Source of the DNA: Oscheius dolichura
Taxonomy: Eukaryota; Nematoda; Chromadorea; Rhabditida; Rhabditidae
NCBI GenBank assembly: GCA_932521035.1
Contig: OW051497.1
Coordinates: 8,866,001-8,930,000, forward strand
Direction: 5' to 3'
Length of the DNA stretch: 64,000 nt
The notes under the pieces: generated by a model
Database searches by the model: none
What the model saw: the letters and a program-made list of their open reading frames with translations, nothing else
What the model was told of the DNA's origin: nothing
Part shown: positions 1-12,157 of the stretch, in pieces
Position numbering within the stretch: the first letter of the stretch is position 1
Layout: the number at the start of each line of letters is the position of its first letter
Program-made: the position numbers and the translations under genes

Positions 1-1722
1 TGGTCCCTAAAGGTGCTTATTAGCAAAACGATAAGTCTTAAATATACCTGAAGTTTTGAAGAAGAGAATACAGCGGCCCTATGCCATAGCTGTATGACTT
101 CATAGTTAATGCGAAGAGCAGGATAACCTTCTTCATTCGCAGCATCATCTCGACATCCGGACACCCTCCCTAAACATTGCCACATTTTAAAGGAAATACA
201 AATAACGTACGAAGCGAGTGTTCATTGTGTTGATGACTGTCTTCAGAGCCATCTCCCACAACTCGTCCTTATGAGCCTTAGTAGCCAGAGTTGGCTCAAA
301 TTCCATAATGTAATCCTCAACCACAAAGAAGCCAACAATTTGGTCAAGATAATCCAAATAATGTTTTAGGGAACTCATCTGGAAGAACTGCTAGACGTAT
401 TTCGTGCAAAGGGCAGGACTCACCTTGGCTGGGGCTTCAATAACCAGTCTACACTGCTCCTTTCTTTGAGATCGGTAATATTGTTCAAATTCTTCACGAG
501 CTCCAAGGACCGCAAAGATTTGGGAACAACGATGAACAGGTGTGTAGTCTATCAGGTCCTTAGCCGACAGTTTCTCCTCATCGTCCTGAAAAACTACGTA
601 AAAATAAGAAAATGCGCTACCTCTACTTCTCCGTTGCTAGACATAGTACTCTTCCTACTGTGAGCATTGCTGTGGGGCTTCTTAACAAGAGCACCATCAG
701 CTGAGAGAGCAACTTCTAATTCTCCTTGAGACTTTCGCATCTCCTGATGGAAACGCTTAGCTCTGTCGGCTTCCGAAATACCAAAGGAATGCTGCTCAGC
801 TACCTAAACTTCTCGCTGTAGACATAACCTACTAAGGAACTCACATCTTTGCTAGCATGACGCCCGACCCTCAGAGCCACCTTCTTTATGTTTTCCAAGA
901 AGTCCTTAAACTCCGAGTAGGCTTTACTCTTGATTTCAGTTCGAAGAGGAGCCATGCTTTTTGTCAGCGCCGTGAAGAATCGATATTTCTCGACCAGGGC
1001 GAAATGAGTATGCTCTAGTTCTTCTAAGACCTTTAATGCTTGATAGTACCTAAATTAAAACATAAATAAGCGTAAATAATTGGGGAGTACTCACTTCTTT
1101 TGAGCCATTAGGTCCTGCAACTTGGTGTAATTCTCCAAAACGGGGAGGCAAATGGATATTTGATCGATGGCCGCAGAGGCATTCTTCATTAACTTTCGAT
1201 ATTTCACAATTTCCTTGCTCTTTCGTTTGATATCTTCGCTTGCGTGCTGGATGTTGTCATCGATTGCTAGTGCGTCACGCTTAAAAAAGGAAAATCAGTG
1301 AATAAATTGGTAAATACCTTGACTTCTTCGCATTTTTCTTTCAGAGATAGGAGTTCTTTCATAGAATCCACAAATCCTTGGTAGTGATAGGAACAGACTT
1401 TTTGAATATTTTTGTCGTATTGATGGATACGATGTTCTAAAGCTCGGCTGAACTTATTTACATCGCCGCAATCATAGATAGCCCTGTGAATGAAAACAAT
1501 TTATTAAAAAAGGTAATCTTACCGGAGAACAAGGCCAATACTACCCGAGTCGGTTGTTTCCAATTCATAGAGGAAATATTCCTGCTCTGTGCTCATTTCT
1601 GGGTCTAAAAAGAATTATAACAATATGGAAACTGAAAACTCACATGGATTATAGCTAGTAGAAGCCGTGTCACTGCTTCCTCCTCCCGTATCTTTTGTAC
1701 TTGTTGTAGAGGTGACATCCAT
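1..1722 (-). CDS. sec15: Exocyst complex component 6 / SEC15 (N-terminal part, cut by left edge)
   Basis: SEC15 is the exocyst subunit that receives Rab signals on secretory vesicles and helps tether them to the plasma membrane. Seven or more exons with introns of about 40-50 nt can be joined on the minus strand. The start codon at 1722 opens a Ser/Thr-rich leader (MDVTSTTSTKDTG). Strong family blocks follow: CLPVLENYTKLQDLMAQKK near 1110-1210, then YYQALKVLEELEHTH and LRTEIKSKAYSEFKDFLENI near 850-1050, as in animal EXOC6. A later exon (187-378) carries YLDQIVGFFVVEDYI. The gene runs off the left end, so the C-terminal Rab-binding part is missing. An upstream non-coding exon cannot be excluded. 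The family assignment is from remembered EXOC6 blocks and is firm. Confidence 0.93.
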
Positions 1723-2408
1723 TTTGGCACCTACAATTAAATAACAATAAGAGAGACCACACGAGAGTTAAGAAGAGAAAGAAAATGTTTCTTGTTGGAA
1801 TTAAATATAAAAAGGTGAAATCTGATCGATACTGTTCGTTTGCTCATGGAACTAATAGGAAACAATGGAAGAAATGAATATAATGAGCCTTTGTAGACGC
1901 TTTGTTATAAAATTGGCACCGAAAGGACGCACAAGCGGGGCCTGGCGCATAAGCGGCTAGTGTGGGTCTCATCCTTTTCAACACAGGAACAGCGGCAAAA
2001 AGGGATATCATGAGTCGATGATATCATCGTTTGGCCGTGTTACCGTATACATAAAGCGCGTCGACATTTTATTCGAATCCGTATATTCTTGAACTGCGTA
2101 CATATCCTACACCATTTTATTTGCTCCTCATAATACAAAGAAGATAATAAAACAACAGTTTAGATCACGAAAAAATCTGTCCAGAAGGGTTTATAAAAAG
2201 ATTTCTTCTTTTGGCACATTTGTCGAATCATTTGTTTTAAGTTTAAGTTGTTACCAAGCAAACTGAAAAAAATATGTATAGTTTTATGGTTGAAGGAGTA
2301 GACGCTAGTTACTTACCTATGACGAGGTGGTCGCTGTTTTGATTAACCTAGACTGTGGTGTAGAGTTTGCGTATCAACCTTATTTTATTCTTTTTTTGGA
2401 TTACTTAT
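1723..2408. other. Intergenic, no gene seen
   Basis: Upstream of SEC15. AT-rich, with no open exon chain and no repeat that I can see. It must hold the SEC15 promoter. Confidence 0.5.
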
Positions 2409-2695
2409 TTATTTTCTCCTCCTATTTCCTTCTGGAATCTAAATTAACGAATAACTTTTAAAAGTGACAGCATACCAACCAGAAGCTAACTGGTAAGGCA
2501 ATTCGATGTTGAAAAGCCGAAGTATCATCATGTATGGAAGCCTGCAAATAACGCAAATGTATCAAAATGTTAGGAAAAGGGGCATACAAGACGAAAAGCC
2601 GCCCAGGCTATGAACACTGACTCCTTATCTTTGGTAGTTGGAATGACAGGTAGAGGTGGCAAGCAAAACGGATAGATTTTGACCGTTTGATACAT
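2409..2695 (-). CDS. Possible 3' exons of an unrecognised protein
   Basis: Three minus-strand blocks join cleanly across two short introns. The first intron has a GTATGC donor and a TTTGCAG acceptor, the second GTATGC and TTTAG. The joined frame reads MYQTVKIYPFCLPPLPVI, then VFIAWAAFRLASIHDD, then HRIALPVSFWLIPEG and ends RRRK-stop, with AATAAA overlapping the stop codon. The same frame continues upstream (about 2700-2840) as a hydrophobic stretch (AKIYWLFILPLPFSFP), but one TAA lies between the two parts. Either an exon boundary was missed or the gene is broken. No family is recognised. Another minus ORF (2902-3111, ending DKYNVDVGA and followed by AATAAA) may be unrelated. Confidence 0.3.
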
Positions 2696-3417
2696 CCGGG
2701 TTACGAATTAGAAAATGATTTTCTTTACTATCGGAAATGTTTCTGGAAAACTAAAAGGAAGGGGCAAGATGAATAGCCAGTAGATTTTTGCCAAGATCGA
2801 CTTAAATGTACGGTTTTGTTGAAATCCTTCGTCATTTTCAATATCTGAACAATAGCAGTGGCAAATAGTTTATTTTCTCTAGCTTTTTTCTTTTATTTTA
2901 TTTATGCCCCCACGTCGACATTGTATTTGTCCAATAGTGCCAAAATAGCGTCTGCCCGTTGTAAGAAGGCTGAAAAGGGGTTGTTTGTCCTGTCTCCAAA
3001 TAGTTTGGCGATGGGTAGAAAGTTTGTGGAATTAGCATGAAAACATGGTGTTTCTGTGATTGGAACGATGGAGCCACAAAATAATACAAACTCTGCAAAT
3101 GAAGCGCGCAAAATCTCTAATAACTATTTTACAGCTTTTATTATTCAAAAGTATAGTCTTTCAAAAGTACAAGAATTTGCCTCCAATCTCATTCTTGAAA
3201 CTCACATTACACATCTTCTCACTAAACTAGACGTGGTGAGTAAAGCAGCAATTCAAATCCTAATAAAGGGGCCTTCTCTAAAGAGAAGTAAGGTTAATGT
3301 GATGGTTTCCCTCCTTTTTCACATGCAACACACTGTACAAGTCATCGCCTTACGGGAAATGACTCAATTTTTCCATTCGCCGCCGCTTTTTTACAATAAT
3401 AGCGGGCCCTTCTAGTA

Positions 3418-4886
3418 ATGTGTTGGGCGAGAATTAGTAAGTTTTCTCCTCTATACCATCTATTCATCAATTTACAGATAATTACATATGGGGAAAGTAT
3501 CCCTATCCAGGAAAATACCCTCTTCCCTCAGCGGTTACAGTCTTCCCGGCTACGTTCATCCTATCCTTTCTCTGCATTGTAATCGGATTTGCAATACATT
3601 GTGCAAATTATGACGGTAAGTGGCCATACAGTAACCTTGCTGGGTAAGACCAATTATTTACAGTGAAATATGTAGAAGTGGGTTATAATCATACAAATTG
3701 TGCAGGCTCGCAATGCAAACTGACATTCTATTTGACGCAAAATTGGACGGTACGTTTTCATTAAAAAGCTTTGCAACTTCTGCTATTAATTTAGATCGGC
3801 CGGCCTATAAGTATTTTCTACCGTATTCGAGGTTTCCCCAATAGCCACAGACGATTCCAATCGAATGAATGTAAAGCACAACTGATGGGAGAGAAGAATT
3901 GGAGAACTGAATGCGAGCCGGTGCATTTCCACCTGTAAATAACTAAAGACATTTTCTAGTTTATCGAGACGGAAAGTATCTTCTTTGGACTGGTCAAGAT
4001 AAACAAATGGTGGCAGCAACGCTTCTTCAATTTTAGTGAACACATCAACTATGAAGATGTGAAGGATCCCAAGACGAAAATGTTCATCGCTCCTATGGGT
4101 GCTAAGGCCAATTCGATGTTCAACGGTGAGCACTTCCTTTGACAACTCTACGCTACACTGAGAAGCAACCTTTTAGACATCCTCTATTCTTTCCAGACAC
4201 CTTCCATCTGTCCTATGACAACGGGCAGAGAATTTCGATTCCCTTCTCTCAAGATGGAATAATGACTCGTTTTGAGAAGATTTTCCACATGAGCTCCAGC
4301 CATAAAGACTTCCGCAGATTGGTAATTTATCGAGATATCAAAAGCCAAGAGGGATTGCAGTATACAGCCACAGCCAAACCGCGGTATTGGAAGAAACACA
4401 TAACCCAACTGAAGGATGGCTTTCAAAACATAGATTTTATCGTTTGGATGAGGCCTGAAATCAATGAGAACTTCATCAAAATCTACCGATACATACACCC
4501 CGATGTTCAGATTGGAAACAATCCAAAGGGAATGCTTCCAGTTGGGAACTATGAGCTCACCATTGATAACAGTAAGCTCTTTATTCTTTTTCTATAAAGC
4601 ATTCTTCAGATTGGGGAGTGGATAACTGCCGAATTTGGAAGACCTTCATCCTGTTCCAACCATCCTGGTTCGGGAATGAGGACTTTTTCCTCCACAGGAT
4701 GTTCTGGCTTGTGGGATCTGTCTACTTCATTGTTGGCGCTGTTATGCTCATTATTCATAAGAAGAGAGGTTTATCGTATGTTTCTCATTATCTTCCATCA
4801 CACGAAAGATACTCACTAAGCATATTATCTTCAGGCTGGAAGAAGTGGCGAAGATGGCAGAAGAGGATGATCAGAAAACCAAATGA
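3418..4886 (+). CDS. CDC50/TMEM30 family protein (P4-ATPase flippase beta subunit)
   Basis: CDC50 proteins pair with P4-ATPases, carry them out of the ER and support phospholipid flipping. The start at 3418 has an in-frame stop upstream. The cytoplasmic tail is short (MCWARINNYIWGKYPYPG), followed by TM1 (AVTVFPATFILSFLCIVIGF). The ectodomain exons hold an N-glycosylation site (NHT), paired cysteines, IAPMGAKANSMFN (the family's CGAIANSMFND block), NIDFIVWMRPEINENFIKIY and LPVGNYELTIDN. TM2 is MFWLVGSVYFIVGAVMLII, followed by a short acidic tail. There are seven exons with introns of 35-70 nt. The cytosolic N-terminus is much shorter than in human TMEM30A. An upstream coding exon with no visible ATG remains possible. 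Confidence 0.88.
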
Positions 4887-5218
4887 AATATTCATAAATA
4901 CATTTATTTACTTTCGATTATAGCTAATCTAAGTTTAGACGTCGATAGTGGAGTCAGATGAATACGATCAGGATAGAGACATCATGTATGAAAGTATGAA
5001 AATGGTGATAATTATTCATAGAAAAGAACCGATTGAGTAAAGGACTGGGAGGACGAGAGGAAAACTTCAGCAGCATCTTCTTATCTCCGGGGTTTGAATG
5101 ACATCTGAGCAGAGTAAAAAAATTAGACAGGTCTATAACGACTGCCCCTTTATCAAGGAATGTAAACTATAAACATACAACAATTTATTCTTATAAATAT
5201 TCAATACAGGAATTTCAT
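4887..5218. other. Convergent 3' intergenic space
   Basis: Between the ends of the CDC50 gene (plus) and PUF60 (minus). It presumably holds both 3' UTRs. No other gene is visible. Confidence 0.6.
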
Positions 5219-8200
5219 CTATCCGGAGAGATCACCGTGATCGTAAAGGGCTTGATCATAGACTTCTGCCTTTACCGTCCTTCCACCGAAGAAACGACCA
5301 TTCAGCACTGCAATGGCTGCATCGACTTCAGCCGGTTCTGTGTATCGCACGAAGATTTTGACAGCTTTTGTGAATTCGTCATTCGCAATAAGGAGATCCA
5401 CAATTTTTCCGTATTTTCCACATTCTTCACGTATTTCTTCTTCTAGAAATTCGTCTATATCCTCTGGACCAACCTGAAAATTGGTGTACATGTTTGTGAA
5501 AATACGCTAAATGCAAGCGAGTATGCCAGTTCGCTGGAAACTCTAATATTTCAAAAAAAAAGGCTAACCATATTCCTAAGAATAAGAACAGAAGAGCGGT
5601 TCGTACGCATGAGCTTGACCATGAGAAGATGTCGGGCGTCATTTCCTCTATAAAGGAGAGATACAACGTAAGGGAACATTACAACCAACCTGATACTTTG
5701 AACGGCTTCCTGACTGGCTAAACTGGCATCCTCCTGAGATGTGGTTTCTTGTCTGATAGCATCGGCCAGTGCACCGGCTGAATGCGCTGCAGCCACTTGC
5801 GATGCTGTTTTCAGCTATAAATTAATATGCTTCTAAAGAGTAATAAGGATATAAATACCTTGGGCTGTATCTTCTTTGGATCTTTGACTCGGTTACTTCT
5901 CCATTGCTGCTTAGGAGCGGCTGGTTTGTCTGGATCAACGGTTTTAGCTTTTCCCACTGCTACGAGTTGTCCATCGCCGATTATAGCCAACGCCATGCTT
6001 TGTACATTACCCGTAATGGCTAACTGTGCTAAAAAACGGGAATTAAAATGGAAAAATGGAAAATTTACCTAGTTTTTCCTCTTTATTTTCATCTTCTTTG
6101 GGCTGAACAGTTGCATCCGTCACACCAAAACTAGCCGGTCCCATGAGACTTTCCTCCCAAAGATTCTTCTTTTCATCGAAGAGTTTTTGGAATTTCTGAT
6201 CTAGAGATCGGTCATCGACTCTCTTCTTCTTCTTTTTCTTCTTCTCCTTCTCTTTCACAGCTTCGGCGGGGACTGTTCCCGATAGAGGATCCACTATGCC
6301 GGGTTGAGGCACCGCTCCGCCAGGAAGGATTACTCCCGGAGGGGGCATAGTCGACGGAGGTGGAGGTACATCAGCTGCAAAGCCACCGAAACCACGTCGA
6401 CCACCAGAAGGGGCTGTGTTCTAAAGATTAAAACAATATATTGGTAAAACTAGATATAAAAGTACCTCGGTCGGCAGTACAGGTGGAACGGGTGGCGTTG
6501 TTGGAAATGAATTAGGCAATTGCGGAGGAGGAGGTGGCGGGGCAAATTGTTCAGAAGAAGTTAGAGCGAGACGAGATGGGGGAAGCGGTACCTAGAAAGT
6601 GAATGGTGTATAAAAATAAAATGTATGTGAACTACCTGAACCGGTGGAGAGGCCGCATAGCCCGGCGGTGTTCGGGGTCCTTCTGTGATAGCCATTCTCG
6701 GAGCAGGGGAGTTATTCTTAGGCAACGGAGCAGGACTTGAATTCCTTGGCGAGTTGCTCGCTTTTCCTCCCTAAATGAAGACAGTTGAGAACAAATTTTC
6801 TGTTGCATCTCTGACTTTTTAACTGTATATTAAGGTTTATGATTAAAAAGATGCCCGACTCCCCAACTTCATAACAAAATAACAGATGTTAGTTCTTTTC
6901 CGTCTCCACGTTTTATGAAGTTTTGATTATAGTCCGTTCCCAACAGAAACCTAAGAGAGATTCAAATTTTCCTTCGAGAGGAATTCCGTTTGTCTGGAAA
7001 GTTGCTAAAAGACATTGCAAAACATTTCCGTTGAAAGCGAACTATCATCAAATATTCATTTTAGTGAGAGATCGAGTTATTTTAACAAAATATGAATGAA
7101 TCACCGTACCCCGCTAGCTTGTGCAGCCATAACTTTAGCAGTAATCGCGGCTGCAGCTGCAGCAGCTGCTGCAGGCATAGCTTGTGCTGATGTGGGCTGA
7201 AGATATTGAAGAGCGTCCGGAGGAGTAATACTCCGACCAACCTAAAGAAACATTACTACCCCGTAAATGATATTAACCAACCCTCAACAATTGTCCTCCT
7301 AAGTCGAACATGTTCATTCCGGCAATAGCTTCTTGCATTGCATTACGGTTGGTGAATTCGATATAGCCAAATCCTCTGAAATTGTCGTGTCCTATAAGAA
7401 GAAATCTCGATAAAAATACCTGTGAGTTCCTTGTCCATAACTGTTCTGCCGAGCTAACTGACACTTTATAATTTCACCAAAGGCCTCAAATACTGTCTTC
7501 AGATCCAATTCCGAGACATCTGGGTGAACGTTGGCAACATATACTCTAGAAAATTAATGTTAAAAACCCATGTTTGTGAATAACTTGCCTGTAATATCTT
7601 TTAGCGTCGTTTTGTAGCATCTCAATGATAGGCTGAGCTTGAGGAGTGTTAGCCGAACGACCAACCTGTGAAACCTAAACATCGGTAAAGAAATCATCAT
7701 GAATAACTTGTTAAAATAAAGGACAATAAAACAAACTTTGAGATTTCTTCCGCCCATTAGTTGTCCATTCATGGATTCCTGTGCCAAATGAGCTGCTTCT
7801 GGTACTTCATATTCAATAAAGGCAAATCCTTTGTGATGCTGAAAATGGGATTATTTTTGTAAATCGGGAAAACGTACTCCAGTTGAGGCATCGTAGCTCA
7901 TATTGATGGCTTTGATTGGCCCAAATACTTCAAATGCTTTCTTGATATTTTCTTCTCGTACTTCGGGCGATACTGATCCTACATACACTCTAGCCATCAA
8001 CGACAGTGCTTGTGCATACATAACTTGCTTCTGTTGCTAAAAATATTATTTAAAATTTTAATTTGATAAAGGCCTACGTTTTCTTGTTGTGCTTTCTGTT
8101 GTTTAATCATGATTTGTTTAATAGACACATCCATGGCGTAACGTTTTGCAGCGGCGAGGTCTTCCTTCTGCCGGCTACTGAGTTTGGCGAGACCGAGGCC

Positions 8201-8503
8201 AAGCATTTCCGCCTCCTTCTTTGATCCTGGCCCAACAAATACCTGAAAAATGAAATAGCATAAACGGAAGATTAGTGAAATCTGTGCCCTTTTCAAAAAT
8301 GGAACCGAATCGAACCGGTATTCGATTTCGAAAAGGGCGACGTCTGCGAAATATAATAGAATTTTGCTGGAATACAAAAAACAAATATTACAACTTACTT
8401 CTCCAGCTTGTGGAAGAACAGGCATAGCCACAAAGACTTCTGCAGAAGGTCGGACGGCTGCGATACCATTTGAGCCATTCGACTGATTTCCGTTTGTTTC
8501 CAT
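5219..8503 (-). CDS. puf60: Poly(U)-binding splicing factor PUF60 / RNP-6 (half pint family)
   Basis: PUF60 binds polypyrimidine tracts with U2AF and helps 3' splice-site choice in the nucleus. The start at 8503 opens [13 protein letters not shown]. In order come a leader, RRM1 ([20 protein letters not shown], then [15 protein letters not shown]), RRM2 ([19 protein letters not shown], then [15 protein letters not shown]), a run of about nine alanines, a long Pro-rich and Lys-rich linker, and a C-terminal UHM with [39 protein letters not shown] and [14 protein letters not shown], ending DHGDLSG. The UHM matches C. elegans RNP-6 and human PUF60 closely. More than ten exons have introns of about 40-80 nt; the one near 6780-7110 is longer (about 330 nt). 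NOL9 lies divergently upstream. Confidence 0.95.
7138..7190 (-). repeat. GCN poly-alanine tract inside PUF60
   Basis: Alternating GCT, GCA and GCC codons encode about nine alanines in a row, right after RRM2 (AQAMP, then the alanines, then ITAKVMAAQ). The mixed codons argue against a recent slippage expansion. Confidence 0.8.
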
Positions 8504-9266
8504 TTTGGCAATACTACCTGAAAATTAAACTGCTTGTTTGATAACATAAAGAAGCCATCAAGAGAAGTAGAGAAGAATTGCTGGAAATGAAGGAAATTAT
8601 AGTGACCACTCAAAATCAATACTAACGCCTTGATAAAAATTGACATAGCAGGTCATCTCGAATCGATATTAATATTTTTTGCTATTTTAGTGTTAAACAT
8701 TACAGAAACTATTAAAATCTTTACTAATATAAGTATAAGCAAAGTAAATTTTAAGAGAAATAAATAAATAGATCAACGAAAGGAAGGAACGATCAAGGAA
8801 CGCCATTTTCGAAAATCGATGCTCAATACTGGCTAATCTGTGCCACAGTACTTTCTACATTTCGAAAAGTTTTTTTTCTTCGATTTTCCAGTCGTTTAGT
8901 CAGCAGAATTTATAAGATTTCGGCCGTTTTTCTTAGAGAGAAAATAGATTGAAAGAGAAAGAAGATTAGGGAGCACTCGTTTCGGGAATTCGAAGAGAAC
9001 AACGTACAATCAGTAATCAGGGCATTCATTACAGTACGATAGTTTTTACAGTACCACACTTCTTCTTGAAATGGAAAATGAAAAAAAAAAGAAAAAGCGA
9101 CGCGAAGGTTACAGCTTAGCTTTGAAATCTGGGCGCGTCAGAACAAAAATACAACATTTTTGGGTAAAAAAAATCTCGCTTTCCTCTGAAATATACGTGT
9201 GGTTTTTCTTTTTCTTTCGCTTTGCCTTGAGTGAACTTGGATTTCGAAGATATTTAACAATTTCAG
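8504..9266. promoter_or_regulatory. Divergent promoter region between PUF60 and NOL9
   Basis: A head-to-head spacing of about 760 bp. It includes AT-rich and purine-rich runs and short ORFs on both strands that do not look real. The NOL9 start codon sits directly after a splice acceptor (AACAATTTCAG then ATGG). The plus-strand part may therefore be an outron removed by spliced-leader trans-splicing, or a 5' UTR intron. Confidence 0.5.
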
Positions 9267-11854
9267 ATGGATAACACAAATCCTACACTTAAGCGAAAAG
9301 CTGCGCCAGAAGTACCTGCCGGTTGGGAACCAAAAAGGCCCAACTTCACGTGCAACCTGTTAAATCAGAAGGCCTTTCAACCGTCGACGTCCAATGGGAT
9401 GATTCCCTTTCCCGCCTTCGTCCCTCCGCCTATTCCATTGGCTACATTCCCAAAAAAAGAAGCTACGGTTTCTATATTCGGTCAACCTTTGGTGCCGGCT
9501 ATCCCACCGGGTCCTTCTGCTTCCAGTACTTCTAAACTGATGTAGAGTGCTTCAATTAATTTCATAATATATTTTGTAGGAAGTATAGTTGTCAGAACCC
9601 GTACTATAGCATTATCATCATTCCAAATGGCCATCCACATCTCTTCTTCGGCTGGTGTGGAGTCATCTGTTACAGTCAGTGTGATTTCATTGTTCTTTTA
9701 ATGTTTTGTTTAACAGGTGGGTCAATTTGGATCGACGGCTATGAGTTGGAAGCTAGTAGCTTTGACGGAGACCCGGAGTCAATGACTTCTGTGTGCGCTC
9801 CTGCTTGTGATGGGCGTCCGGTAGGCATTTCCATTTTTTTCTTGAAAAAAAAAGAAGGATTTATTCAATTAAACCGCTAGTTCTACTGTTCTACCCAAAA
9901 TTCTCGCCGTATTAGGAAATACTGTGCATTTCAGGCTTTCTTCGAATCAAGGACACCGAATCCAGAAAAAGCCAGCCTGAAAGAGAAAAGATTGAGGCTG
10001 CGTTTAAAAGAGGTAGGCTAGTTTACACCCTATACATTTTAAAGTTTAGGTGACACCAGAATACGATAGAATAGTGGATGAGTGGAGAGATGAAGGCGTC
10101 TCGATACTGCTCATTTACAGAAAGGCACCGATTGCTGTAGAACTTTTTACACAAATACATGAGGTGTGTAACTTGAGAACAATCCTTTGACTTTTTTTTA
10201 TGTATTCAGGATGCGTTATATTTCTCACAGCAAGATGTGTATGGTGATAGGATGGATATGGTGGAAAGTTCCGCCTGGCAAATATATAGGAAAGAATCAT
10301 GGCACGCCTTGGATGCTGCTTTGGATCATCTAAAGAGAAGAAACGGTTTGTTTCCATTTTGACTACGTCTGCGAACCTTTAACATTTTCAGGGTCTGGAC
10401 TTAAATCCACAGTACTGCCTTATGGGTGCAAGGGATCTGGAAAGTCGACCTTTCTCCGAATCCTGATTAATCGATTGTTGTCAATGTATGCCTTAAACAG
10501 AGTATTATTCGTTTTTTCTTCAGGAAACTAACAGTTTTCATGATTGATGCTGATTTGGGACAGACAGAATACACACCTGCTGGTTGTATGTCCCTTTGGA
10601 AGGTGACTAAGCCACTTCTTGAGGTTGCGTGGTGCCATCAGGCAACTGAATACGAGCACAGCTATTTTTACAGCGATGTTCATCCGGCAGACAATATGAG
10701 CAAATACAAGGTTGCTTTTACTCGGGGCTTCTATTTTATACAAACTTTTTAGAACATCTCCGTTCGTCTGTTAAATGCTTTCAACGAGAAGAGTGAGCCG
10801 GACGCCGTTTTGGTTATCAACACCATGGGATGGGTTGAAGGAGCTGGGCGTGATGCCTTACAACATATCGTCAATTGTTCTGGACCCAGTTGCATTTTCG
10901 AATTGAGTGGAAGGGAACGACTTGTTGTAAGCTACATAGAGCACGCTTTCCATGACTATTTTCAGCCCTTGAGTCTTCCGGCAGAATGTCAACGTTATCA
11001 AATAACGAAAGACTACCCTTTGAAGACTAATGGGAATAAATTTAAAAAGTTTGTTCTATTTAATTTATAATTCCTTTTACTAATCTTTCTAGTTACCATC
11101 CACGTTCTCTAAAGGCGGCAGAATACCGCGACCTTCGAACAATTAGCTACTTCTCCCACGTTATGACAAAGCCATTCTTTGCAAACGTGCTCGAAGGAAG
11201 AAAATTCAAAATTAACTTCCAGTTAGTATTTAAACAACTAAAACAAGCAAAGACAAATGCTTTAGTGATGCTAAGATCGGCGTGCCGGAAGATCTCGCAG
11301 CCGTGGATGACCGCTACTTCCTAGCGACGCTAAATGTTCAATTGGTCGCCCTCTGCTCTACCGAAGAACACGTGGTAAGCTCACTTCATTAGTCAATCTT
11401 CATTCTACATATTTATAGGCAGGCAGACGAATTCTGCAACGAGACTACCTGCCCCAGTTGTTCATGATCGACGCTGCAACCCCGCTTTTACGTTGCTATG
11501 GATTCGGTATCACTTTATTTAATACTTTACTTGTTTTTTCAGGGATAATCAGTGCTGTCGACTTGGACAAGAAGCAGTTTGTGATAATTTCCCCGATTTC
11601 CCCGAAAGAAATGCAGAAAGTGACAGTAATAGCAAGAGGAAGGAACATCAAGGTGCCGTCCCCCATGTGCAGAACAAGCGTATAGTCTCCTTTTCTATTT
11701 ATCTTCTATCTTTTATTTATAGAATGGCAAGCCGGCAATGTACCACGTGACGTCCCTTGACAATATGGGGGATGTCGATCCGGACCTCTTTAGTTCTCTT
11801 CGGACAGAGCATCAAGAAAGATTCAGAAGGCAATACTTCCCGGCTCAAACATAG
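9267..11854 (+). CDS. nol9: Polynucleotide 5'-hydroxyl kinase NOL9 / GRC3
   Basis: NOL9/GRC3 phosphorylates 5'-hydroxyl RNA ends during removal of ITS2 in large-subunit rRNA maturation, in the nucleolus. The Pro/Ser-rich N-terminus (MDNTNPTLKRKAAPEV) joins across a 38-nt intron to GHPHLFFGWCGVI and GSIWIDGYELEASSFD. The kinase core follows: Walker A GCKGSGKST, then FMIDADLGQTEYTPAGC (family block DLGQTEFTPPGC) and VLVINTMGWVEGAG. The C-terminal part has YRDLRTISYFSHVM, MIDAATPLLRCYGFG and IISAVDLDKKQFVI, and ends RRQYFPAQT. Introns are about 38-60 nt. Each conserved block keeps frame, so the gene looks intact. CLP1 is the nearest alternative, but the GQTEYTPAGC and NTMGWV blocks favour NOL9. 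Confidence 0.93.
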
Positions 11855-12157
11855 ACCGTACTTCTCGTCAGAGATTTCGTGCTGTAATCGCGCTCAGGTA
11901 AAAATCCGGTAATCATTCAACATTTCGATTTTTTTATTTTAGAAAGTAAATATTTCACAAAATACTTATTTCATCTTCTTGTCATTGCTATTTGTAAATA
12001 CTGCGACTATTTGAGTTTTCTGCACATTTTTCCGATCTCCTTTTTCGATCAGAACAAAGGTTACCTCTGTTTACGCGCGTTCATTGGAGCGTTGTTGCAC
12101 GCATTACAGTGCGCAAGAAAATGTTTTTAGTGTTCTTTTAGTGTCGAAAATACTTTA
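11855..12157. other. Intergenic, no gene seen
   Basis: Between the NOL9 stop and the next gene, both on the plus strand. AT-rich, no exon visible. It should contain the NOL9 3' end. Confidence 0.5.

Noticed and set aside
2065..2085. TTCGAATCC, a possible tRNA T-loop
   Set aside because: No surrounding cloverleaf or A-box at the right distance.
3056..3415. 119-codon plus ORF directly before the CDC50 gene
   Set aside because: Polar, no motif, antisense overlap with another ORF, and it ends just before the CDC50 start in a different frame. The CDC50 start has its own upstream stop, so it is not a missing exon.
9071..9274. 67-codon plus ORF overlapping the NOL9 start
   Set aside because: Lys-rich low-complexity start, crosses the acceptor before the NOL9 ATG and is out of frame with NOL9.
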